This document shows, in pieces, positions 1 to 5,883 of a DNA stretch of 5,883 nt. The notes beneath the pieces were generated by a model. The model was not told the DNA's origin, searched no databases, and saw only the letters and a program-made list of their open reading frames with translations. Made by a program: the position numbers and the translations under genes. Positions within the stretch are counted from its first letter, which is position 1; each line of letters opens with the position of its first letter. Source of the stretch: an uncultured Methylococcaceae bacterium (GTDB lineage: Bacteria; Pseudomonadota; Gammaproteobacteria; Methylococcales; Methylomonadaceae); the NCBI GenBank assembly GCA_913009515.1, contig CAJVYO010000118.1, positions 1 through 5,883 on the forward strand, in the 5' to 3' direction.

Positions 1-972
1 GGCTTTATTACCCGCACCGCCGCAGAATCCGTTGATGAAGCGGTACTAGAATGTGATATGTTATTTTTATTACAGCTCTGGGATTCAATCAAAGAAAAAA
101 TGAAAACCGCTGAACCCTGTAGTTTAGTACATTATGATTTACCTTTAAGTATTCGCACCCTACGCGATTTATATACCGATAATATTGAAAAAGTAAAAGT
201 CGATTCACGCAAAACCTATAATCGTTTAATTGAATTTGCAGAAGAATTTGTCCCTGATATTTTACCGATTATTGAACATTACACCCGCGACCGTCCATTG
301 TTCGATATGTACAATATTGAAGCTGAAATTGAAAATGCTCTCGATCGTAAAGTTGCCCTAAAATCAGGCGGCCATTTAATTTTCGACCAAACAGAAGCCA
401 TGACCACGGTTGATGTTAATACTGGCGGCTATGTAGGCGGGCGTAATTTAGAAGAAACCATCTATAAAACTAATTTAGAAGCCGCTCATTCTATTTCACG
501 CCAATTAAGATTGCGTAATTTAGGTGGCATTATCATTATTGATTTTATTGATATGAAAAGTGAGGAGCATAAAAAACAAGTTTTAAGCACCTTAGAAAAA
601 AACCTCGAAAAATGTCATGCTAAAACTAAAATCACCGAAGTGTCTACCTTGGGATTGGTTGAAATGACACGCAAACGTACCCGTGAAAGTCTCTCACGTT
701 TACTGTGTGAACCCTGTGAAACCTGTGGTGGTAAGGGTTCATTAAAATCAGCAGAAACGATTTGTTTAGAAATATTTAGAGAAATTATTCGCGAAGTCAA
801 ACAATATAATGTCAATCAAATCTTAGTGCTCGCCTCCCATCCGGTGGTTGAAAAACTACTCGATGAAGAAGCTGATGTTTTATCAGAATTAGAAAAATTT
901 TTAGCCATTAATATTAAATTTCGTTCTGAAACTGAATACACCCAAGAACAATATGATGTGGTATTGCTATAA
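1..972 (+). CDS. rng: Ribonuclease G, 3' portion (5' end outside window)
   Basis: This is an RNase E/G family endoribonuclease, known to mature the 5' end of 16S rRNA and to cleave some mRNAs in the cytoplasm. The open frame runs from base 1 with no start, giving 323 residues against about 489 in E. coli RNase G, so roughly 165 N-terminal residues (the S1 RNA-binding domain) lie upstream. The first residues GFITRTAAE match the 5'-monophosphate sensor segment, with Arg5-Thr6 (window numbering) equivalent to RNase E R169-T170. The DNase I-like catalytic core is intact: Asp138 and Asn140 in TTVDVNTGG, and Asp181 in IIIIDFIDM. The 43-residue spacing of the two Asp equals that of RNase E D303 and D346. 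TRKRTRES is followed by Cys236, Cys239 and Cys242 in CEPCETCGGKG, the Zn-link that joins dimers. The C-terminus (EQYDVVLL) aligns with the E. coli end (EQFDVVMM), and no RNase E-type scaffold tail follows, which favours RNase G. The stop is TAA, 2 bases before the next gene. Confidence 0.97.
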   Translation, partial: GFITRTAAESVDEAVLECDMLFLLQLWDSIKEKMKTAEPCSLVHYDLPLSIRTLRDLYTDNIEKVKVDSRKTYNRLIEFAEEFVPDILPIIEHYTRDRPLFDMYNIEAEIENALDRKVALKSGGHLIFDQTEAMTTVDVNTGGYVGGRNLEETIYKTNLEAAHSISRQLRLRNLGGIIIIDFIDMKSEEHKKQVLSTLEKNLEKCHAKTKITEVSTLGLVEMTRKRTRESLSRLLCEPCETCGGKGSLKSAETICLEIFREIIREVKQYNVNQILVLASHPVVEKLLDEEADVLSELEKFLAINIKFRSETEYTQEQYDVVLL

Positions 973-977
973 AAATG
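955..977 (+). promoter_or_regulatory. rng/yhdP junction, probable termination-reinitiation start
   Basis: The rng stop TAA (970-972) is followed by two A residues and then the yhdP ATG (975-977), reading TAAAAATG. No GGAG- or AGGA-like sequence lies in the 20 bases upstream. With only 2 bases between stop and start, a ribosome finishing rng could reinitiate on yhdP, so coupled translation is the likely mechanism. This is inferred from spacing only. Confidence 0.5.
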
Positions 978-3900
978 CTCTACCATCCTCTTATTCGTCG
1001 TAGTTTATTTTGGCTGCTATTATTAACTGCAACCAGTTTAACCCTGCTACGCCTAAGTTTATGGACAGCTAATTATTATAAAGCGGATATTGAAACCGCC
1101 ATTAGCCAAGAACTTGGTCAAACCATTAAACTCGATACCATCAAAGCCGCCTTTCAATCAGGGATACCTGAGCTAGTCTTGCATAATTTTAAAATTCAAA
1201 ACCAGCAACAAACGCTATTCAGTTTGCGTAAAGTACATTTACGACTGAACTTATTTACCGTTTTACGCCGCTCTTTATTTGAAGGTTTGCAAATTACGCT
1301 CTCAGGGGCAAAATTTTCTATTATTCGTTTAGAAAATGGCGGCATCAGCATTGAAGGTTTACCCAGTAATAATGATAGCAGCCAACCCACATGGCTAATG
1401 CAAGGTGAACATTACCGTTTGATTGACAGTGAAATTACTTGGCATGACCGTAAGCGACATACCAAACCCATTCTACTGCAACATGTGAATGTGCTTATTC
1501 ACAATCAAGCCCATCAACATAATATTTCAATTGAAACCCAGCTACCGCCTACATTAGGAAAATCCTTAACCGCTGCTATTCAAATTCAAGGCAATATTTT
1601 TACCCCTAAAAATACCACTGCCAAACTCTTCTTTCAAGGCAAAAACATTAACTTGGCTGAACTAGCTACTGGTGATTTACCTTTTCAACTCGCCCTTCAA
1701 AAAGGTCGCAGTGATTTTTCATTATGGAGTACTTGGAAAAGTGCCCAAATGACCGATATGAGTGGTGAACTCTCGCTCACTGACAGCCATTTACAGCATC
1801 AACAAAACCAGTATGCCATTGAGCAACTTAACGTTAAATTCAAATTACACAAACAACATAACCAATGGCAATTGGCTCTTAAAGATTTACACTTAAAGAA
1901 CCAAACACATAGCGTAAAACTTGAACAAGTTGCTCTCGCACTACAGCAAGATAAAAACCACGCATTACAGCATTTTGCACTTAACTTACCTAAATTTAAC
2001 CTCCTGCCGCTAAGTCAATTTTTACAGCAGAGCCAGTGGTTAAACAATACAGCCTATGCATCATTACGCACCCAAGGAAAATTAAACGATATTGTGCTAC
2101 TCGCCAATATTCCCCAGCAAAAAATCGCCTTACACGCTGATGTTACAAATTTTGGCATACAGTTAAATAAACTGCCCAGTGTTAATAAGCTCTCTTTGTA
2201 TATTCAAGGCAACGAACAACAAGGGCAATTATTTATTAATTCCCATGATACTAGACTGGCACTGCCTAATTTATTTCGCAAACCGCTATCATTAAAAACC
2301 CTTTATGGCGATATTTCATGGCAACAACTCGCTGATTCATGGCTAGTGCAAAGTCCTTTGGTCGTTATTGAAAACAACGATATAAAAACTAAAAATAAAT
2401 TTACCTTAACACTGCCTAAAGACGATTTTAGTCCGCATATCAGCTTACATAATTACTTTTATCAAGGTAAAAATGCAGCGACTATTCCCAATTATTTACC
2501 GGTCGCCATTATGCCGCAAGGTCTGATTCATTGGCTAGATAATGCGTTTATAAGAGGTAAAGTCCCCCACGGCAATACCTTATTACACGGTGACTTAAAA
2601 GACTTCCCCTTTATTCAGCATCAAGGTATTTTTGAGGTGGAATTAGCTGCTCAAGATGTTGATTTACAGTTTTCACCCGATTGGAAAACAGCCAATGATT
2701 TAAGTGCTAATATTCGTTTTTTTGCCGATAGTCTAAATATTGATATTTTTAAAGGCACTAGTTATTCAGCCACCATTCAGCAGGCTAAAGTAAGTATTAA
2801 ATCCTTTTATTTCAGCGACTACTTAGACCTAACAGGTACAGTTAATGGCAATTTATCCAGTAGCCTGCATTTCTTAGAAGCCAGTCCGTTTAAAAAATCG
2901 ATTGCCAATATTAATGAACTCTTTAGTTTAAAAGGCAAATTTAATCTAGGACTGAATTTAAAACTCCCCCTGAGTGATGTTGAAGCCGATATTAAGCTAA
3001 CATTAAAAACTCAAGCCGCCGAAGTGACCTTTCTTCCTGCCGAGCTACTGATTGATAATATCAATGCACAATTAGATATGAATAATAAAGGTATTTTCAG
3101 TCACCTTATTACAGCGAAAACCCTCGGTTATCCAGTGCAAATCAAACTGAATAGTCAAAATGACATCACCACCACACTTATTTCAGGTGATACCGATATT
3201 TATCAATTATCACAGCAATTTCCACATCCGCTCTGGAATACTTTATCGGGTAAAAGTGATTATCATATTAAAATAACCACTCCCAGTGATACCAGCCTTA
3301 ATAGCGAGCTGCTGTTTAGAACTAACTTGGCCGGTATTAATATTCATCTTGAGCCGTTTAACAAAGCAAGAAATCACATTACCCCGCTGTCCTTTTCACT
3401 AACCGCTAATCAACAACAAGGGATTAATAGTTTAAAGCTTAAATATAATAACCCCTATTTTCCAGAACATCATATTGATATTAATCTACAAAAAATTAGT
3501 CCTTATTGGCAGGGTTTAATTCGCAGTCCTTTTGCAACAGGTAGCCTGTTTATACCTGAAACATTATCCGCTCAAAACAAAATAAGCTTACAACTCAGTA
3601 AACTGGATATTGATGCACTCACCCGCCTTAAATATACGCCACGCCCTTCTGTCAAAGATAGCCATTTTTCACTTAACAATTTTCCAGCACTGCATTTAAA
3701 AAGTACGCAGGTGTTTATGCATAATGTCGATATAGGCACACTGGAAACGCTCACTGAAACCCAAAACCAGCACATTATTATTAAGCAATTTAGCCTTGAC
3801 CATCCTGACCATCAACTCGCGTTGACAGGAAATTGGCAACACACACTACAAGGTGATATTAGCCAGTTGACAGGGTATTTTAAATCACAAAAATTAGGCT

Positions 3901-4481
3901 CTTTTTTAAATGCGATGCAGCTCTCGAATAGCTTGCATAAAGGAAAGGCTCACTTTAGCTTTGCATTGAATAGTCGTACGCCGCTTTACCGCCTCAAGCC
4001 AAGCCTTTTATCAGGGAGCATGCAGGTTAATATTCAGGAAGGCAGTATTTTAGGTATTGATGCAGGTTTAGGGCGTATTCTAGGTGCATTAGATATTTTC
4101 AAACTCGGTAAACGCTTACGCTTTGATTTTTCTGATTTAACCCAAAAGGGGCTTAATTTTTCAAGCTTAACCGCTGACCTCAAACTCAATACCGGTCACA
4201 TCACCACTGACAATTTACATATTAATGCCATGCCTGCCAAAATAAAAATCACCGGTGAAACTGATTTACACACTGAATCACTGAATTTACAGGCAACAGT
4301 GCTACCTAAATTTCCAATTGCTGGTACAATTATCGGCACAGCTACCAACGTCATTACCAAAGCATTCAGCGGTAGTGAGCATGCAGATGGCATATTACTC
4401 AGTTTGCTTTATCGTATTAAAGGTACTTGGAAAAACTTCACTGTTAAACGCCAAATTTATTCTTCAACGTCCAAAAAATAA
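975..4481 (+). CDS. yhdP: YhdP family AsmA-like envelope protein, complete
   Basis: This 1168-residue protein belongs to the YhdP (TIGR02099) family of AsmA-like proteins. In E. coli YhdP is inner-membrane anchored, spans the periplasm, and works with TamB and YdbH in phospholipid transport to the outer membrane. Residues about 10-30 form one hydrophobic segment (LFWLLLLTATSLTLLRL) after an Arg-Arg pair, a signal anchor with the rest in the periplasm. The following segment (ISQELGQTIKLDTIKAAF) is the usual AsmA-type N-terminus. A long body of alternating polar and hydrophobic beta-strand sequence follows. Residues 507-546 hold the family landmark YLPVAIMP...LIHWLD...GKVPHG...LHGDLKDFPF. The C-terminal AsmA-like part has LGRILGALDIFKLGKRL (about 1031-1047) and a Gly/Ala/Thr-rich FPIAGTIIGTATN segment from residue 1113. 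It is somewhat shorter than E. coli YhdP (about 1266) with no sign of frameshift. The ATG is 2 bases after the rng stop and lacks a Shine-Dalgarno sequence, but it places the membrane anchor correctly. The lipid-transfer role is inferred from the family. Confidence 0.93.
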   Translation: MLYHPLIRRSLFWLLLLTATSLTLLRLSLWTANYYKADIETAISQELGQTIKLDTIKAAFQSGIPELVLHNFKIQNQQQTLFSLRKVHLRLNLFTVLRRSLFEGLQITLSGAKFSIIRLENGGISIEGLPSNNDSSQPTWLMQGEHYRLIDSEITWHDRKRHTKPILLQHVNVLIHNQAHQHNISIETQLPPTLGKSLTAAIQIQGNIFTPKNTTAKLFFQGKNINLAELATGDLPFQLALQKGRSDFSLWSTWKSAQMTDMSGELSLTDSHLQHQQNQYAIEQLNVKFKLHKQHNQWQLALKDLHLKNQTHSVKLEQVALALQQDKNHALQHFALNLPKFNLLPLSQFLQQSQWLNNTAYASLRTQGKLNDIVLLANIPQQKIALHADVTNFGIQLNKLPSVNKLSLYIQGNEQQGQLFINSHDTRLALPNLFRKPLSLKTLYGDISWQQLADSWLVQSPLVVIENNDIKTKNKFTLTLPKDDFSPHISLHNYFYQGKNAATIPNYLPVAIMPQGLIHWLDNAFIRGKVPHGNTLLHGDLKDFPFIQHQGIFEVELAAQDVDLQFSPDWKTANDLSANIRFFADSLNIDIFKGTSYSATIQQAKVSIKSFYFSDYLDLTGTVNGNLSSSLHFLEASPFKKSIANINELFSLKGKFNLGLNLKLPLSDVEADIKLTLKTQAAEVTFLPAELLIDNINAQLDMNNKGIFSHLITAKTLGYPVQIKLNSQNDITTTLISGDTDIYQLSQQFPHPLWNTLSGKSDYHIKITTPSDTSLNSELLFRTNLAGINIHLEPFNKARNHITPLSFSLTANQQQGINSLKLKYNNPYFPEHHIDINLQKISPYWQGLIRSPFATGSLFIPETLSAQNKISLQLSKLDIDALTRLKYTPRPSVKDSHFSLNNFPALHLKSTQVFMHNVDIGTLETLTETQNQHIIIKQFSLDHPDHQLALTGNWQHTLQGDISQLTGYFKSQKLGSFLNAMQLSNSLHKGKAHFSFALNSRTPLYRLKPSLLSGSMQVNIQEGSILGIDAGLGRILGALDIFKLGKRLRFDFSDLTQKGLNFSSLTADLKLNTGHITTDNLHINAMPAKIKITGETDLHTESLNLQATVLPKFPIAGTIIGTATNVITKAFSGSEHADGILLSLLYRIKGTWKNFTVKRQIYSSTSKK

Positions 4482-4495
4482 ATCAAAAACTAATG
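4470..4495 (+). promoter_or_regulatory. G-free, A-rich leader of the nit start (no Shine-Dalgarno)
   Basis: From 4470 up to the G of the start codon at 4495 there is no G at all. The stretch is mostly A and includes the yhdP stop TAA (4479-4481). A Shine-Dalgarno pairing is therefore impossible. Initiation probably depends on an unstructured A-rich leader and ribosomal protein S1, or on ribosomes arriving from yhdP. The start itself is fixed by homology, not by this leader. Confidence 0.5.
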
Positions 4496-5311
4496 AATAC
4501 ATTATGTGCCGCCATTCAAATGGCATCTGGCCCTAATATTAATGCCAATTTACTGGAAGCAGAACGCTTAATTACGGATGCCGCCAAATCAGGGGCTAAA
4601 TTAGTCGCCTTACCTGAAAATTTCGCCTTCATGGGCGAACATGAACAGGATAAACTGGCACATAAAGAAACTGAAGGTAAAGGCACCATTCAATCCTTTC
4701 TAAAAAAAATCGCTAAAAAACAAAAAGTCTGGATTGTTGCTGGCACTATTCCACTGACCGACCCCGATAATAAAAATAAAGTGATTGCCGCCTGTCTTAT
4801 TTATAACGATACCGGCAAGCAAGTGGCTCGTTACGATAAAATTCATTTGTTTGATGTGCATATCCCTGAAAGCAATGAATCTTACTTAGAATCCAATAGC
4901 ATCACCAAAGGTGAACAGCCTTTAGTGATTGATAGCCCTTTTGGCAAGCTCGGTATCGCTATTTGTTATGACTTACGTTTTCCCGAATTATTCCGCCTTA
5001 TGCAAGCTCAAGGTGCTGAAATATTTATTATTCCTGCTGCCTTTACCGCAAAAACCGGCGAAGCACATTGGAAAGTGCTACTCCGCGCCAGAGCTATTGA
5101 AAACCTGTGTTATGTGATTGCCCCTAACCAAGGCGGCTTTCATGTTAATAAACGTCAAACCTATGGCCGCAGTATGATTATTGATCCATGGGGAACGGTT
5201 TTAGCTAAACATAAAAATAATGCGGGGTTTGCCATCGCCAAATTAAACATTAAACATTTAAAAAAACTACGCAAGGCTTTTCCTGTTCTTGAGCATCGTC
5301 AAATACACTAA
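4493..5311 (+). CDS. Carbon-nitrogen hydrolase, Nit1/YbeM-like (probable deaminated glutathione amidase)
   Basis: This 272-residue cytoplasmic enzyme is a typical single-domain nitrilase-superfamily protein. The catalytic triad is complete: Glu42 in LPENFAFMG, Lys116 in YDKIHLFDV, and nucleophile Cys158 in ICYDLRFPELFR. The ESNESYLESNSITKGE loop between Lys and Cys and the CYDLRFPELFR context place it with the Nit1/NitFhit branch rather than with true nitrilases, beta-ureidopropionases or apolipoprotein N-acyltransferase (no membrane segments are present). Characterised members of this branch, mammalian and yeast Nit1 and E. coli YbeM, hydrolyse deaminated glutathione, a side product of transaminases. 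That activity is inferred here, and another small omega-amide substrate is possible. A conserved C-terminal segment, YGRSMIIDPWGTVLA, completes the fold. The chosen ATG gives the standard N-terminus (AAIQMASGPNINANL). It lies 11 bases after the yhdP stop and has no Shine-Dalgarno sequence. In several gammaproteobacteria a nit gene occupies this same slot between yhdP and tldD, whereas E. coli lacks it there. Confidence 0.92.
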   Translation: MNTLCAAIQMASGPNINANLLEAERLITDAAKSGAKLVALPENFAFMGEHEQDKLAHKETEGKGTIQSFLKKIAKKQKVWIVAGTIPLTDPDNKNKVIAACLIYNDTGKQVARYDKIHLFDVHIPESNESYLESNSITKGEQPLVIDSPFGKLGIAICYDLRFPELFRLMQAQGAEIFIIPAAFTAKTGEAHWKVLLRARAIENLCYVIAPNQGGFHVNKRQTYGRSMIIDPWGTVLAKHKNNAGFAIAKLNIKHLKKLRKAFPVLEHRQIH

Positions 5312-5326
5312 CTTAAAAATTCTATG
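5299..5326 (+). promoter_or_regulatory. G-free leader of the tldD start (no Shine-Dalgarno)
   Basis: No G occurs from 5299 to the G of the tldD ATG at 5326. The stretch includes the nit stop TAA (5309-5311) and the AT-rich 12-base gap. As at the preceding junction, no anti-Shine-Dalgarno pairing is possible, so coupled or S1-type initiation is inferred. No promoter or hairpin is visible in the gap. Confidence 0.5.
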
Positions 5327-5883
5327 GATAATTCAGCCCTACAACTCGCAAAACACGCTATTTTAATCCCCACGGGTTTACAAGAACATGATATTCACCA
5401 CGTCATGTCAAAACTCGTTAGTGGTAATGTTGATGATGGCGATATTTATTTTCAATCCAGTCATTATGAATCATGGATTATTGAAGACAGTATCATTAAA
5501 GAAGGCAGCTATAATATTGAACAAGGGGCAGGCGTACGAGCGGTATCAGGTGAAAAAACCGGCTTTGCCTATAGCGATAACATAGAACTTAAAATCTTAC
5601 TGGAAGCGGTTGATAATGTTAAAGCCATCGCCCGCCAAGGACAAGATATTAAAATCGCCCTGCCCGCTCAAAAAACCTATCAACCCCTTTATGCACCACT
5701 CAATCCTTTAAAATCCTTAACCGATACCGAAAAAGTCGATTTTTTACGTCGTATTGACAGTGAAACGCGTAAATTAGATAGCCGTATTGAACAAGTGATT
5801 ATCAGCCTAGTAGGCGTTCAAGAACATGTGCTTATTGCCAATCAAGGCGGACGCTTAAGTGGTGATGTGCGTCCTTTAGTGCG
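5324..5883 (+). CDS. tldD: Metalloprotease subunit TldD, 5' portion (3' end outside window)
   Basis: These are the first 186 residues of TldD, which is about 481 residues in E. coli. TldD pairs with TldE/PmbA to form a cytoplasmic zinc protease that degrades unfolded peptides, and in E. coli it completes microcin B17 maturation and degrades the CcdA antitoxin. The visible part is the N-terminal domain. DGDIYFQSS (about residues 38-46), ESWIIED (49-55), KEGSYNIEQGAGVRAVSG (59-76) and EKTGFAYSD (77-85) closely match the E. coli protein, as does the terminal DVRPLV (181-186). The zinc-binding HExxxH motif, which sits near residue 260 in TldD, lies beyond the window, so catalytic competence cannot be checked. 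TldE/PmbA shares the fold but lacks this close match, so TldD is the firm choice. The ATG is 12 bases after the nit stop. No Shine-Dalgarno sequence precedes it, but the start agrees with the family N-terminus and no better start is seen. Confidence 0.95.
   Translation, partial: MDNSALQLAKHAILIPTGLQEHDIHHVMSKLVSGNVDDGDIYFQSSHYESWIIEDSIIKEGSYNIEQGAGVRAVSGEKTGFAYSDNIELKILLEAVDNVKAIARQGQDIKIALPAQKTYQPLYAPLNPLKSLTDTEKVDFLRRIDSETRKLDSRIEQVIISLVGVQEHVLIANQGGRLSGDVRPLV

Noticed and set aside
706..729. Three Cys residues (CxxCxxC) in the RNase G Zn-link region, considered as an unusual extra metal ligand.
   Set aside because: E. coli RNase G has the same CxxCxxC arrangement as I recall it (LCNECPTCHGRG), so this is normal for the family.
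615..815. Short minus-strand open frames inside rng (615-815) and similar ones inside yhdP (1196-1390, 3572-3775, 4196-4393).
   Set aside because: All are antisense to conserved coding sequence, have no supporting start signal or recognisable product, and are of the length expected by chance.
4318..4536. A 72-codon open frame on the + strand bridging the end of yhdP and the start of nit.
   Set aside because: It lies almost wholly inside two well-supported genes in another frame, and its peptide has no recognisable features. It is a chance frame in AT-rich DNA.
4700..4711. A run of eight A residues (4702-4709) in nit, considered as a slippage or phase-variation site.
   Set aside because: The reading frame continues intact through the whole family-length protein with all catalytic residues. 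A8 runs are common in AT-rich genomes, and no stimulatory structure is evident.
5388..5585. A 65-codon + strand open frame near the end of the window with a hydrophobic start.
   Set aside because: It is an alternate frame inside the strongly conserved N-terminal coding region of tldD.
1..5883. Search by eye for CRISPR arrays, tRNAs, IS ends, tandem repeats, riboswitches and rho-independent terminators on both strands.
   Set aside because: Nothing convincing was seen. The window is almost entirely coding, the gaps total 25 bases, and no G+C-rich hairpin followed by a T run appears at any junction.

Overview
The window is a stretch of core chromosome from an AT-rich bacterium, almost certainly a gammaproteobacterium. 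Four genes lie head to tail on the + strand and fill nearly every base: the 3' part of rng (ribonuclease G), a complete yhdP-type gene (large AsmA-like envelope protein), a complete carbon-nitrogen hydrolase gene of the Nit family, and the 5' part of tldD (metalloprotease subunit). The gammaproteobacterial assignment rests on the gene order, which matches the maf-rng-yhdP-(nit)-tldD arrangement known from Escherichia and Pseudomonas relatives, and on the close agreement of the RNase G and TldD proteins with their E. coli counterparts. By eye the base composition is about 40% G+C with many A/T third positions. That would fit low-GC members of groups such as Methylococcales or Thiotrichales, but the genus cannot be named from this sequence.

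Layout: 1-972 is RNase G without its N-terminal S1 domain. After a 2-base gap, 975-4481 encodes the 1168-residue YhdP-like protein. After 11 bases, 4493-5311 encodes the 272-residue Nit-type amidohydrolase. After 12 bases, 5324-5883 encodes the first 186 residues of TldD, cut by the window edge. No gap is large enough for an obvious promoter or terminator, so the genes are probably co-transcribed. None of the three visible starts has a recognisable Shine-Dalgarno sequence, and the leaders of the last two are completely free of G. Translational coupling or SD-independent initiation is therefore likely.

The products do not form one pathway. They cover RNA processing and decay (RNase G), lipid movement across the periplasm and outer-membrane integrity (YhdP), probable repair of a deaminated-glutathione-type metabolite (Nit), and peptide proteolysis or maturation together with TldE/PmbA (TldD). 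This is a conserved housekeeping neighbourhood. I found no mobile element, RNA gene, CRISPR array, defence system or unexplained coding region, and nothing that supports a previously undescribed system. The most notable points are the SD-less compact junctions and the recurring but functionally unexplained linkage of these four genes.
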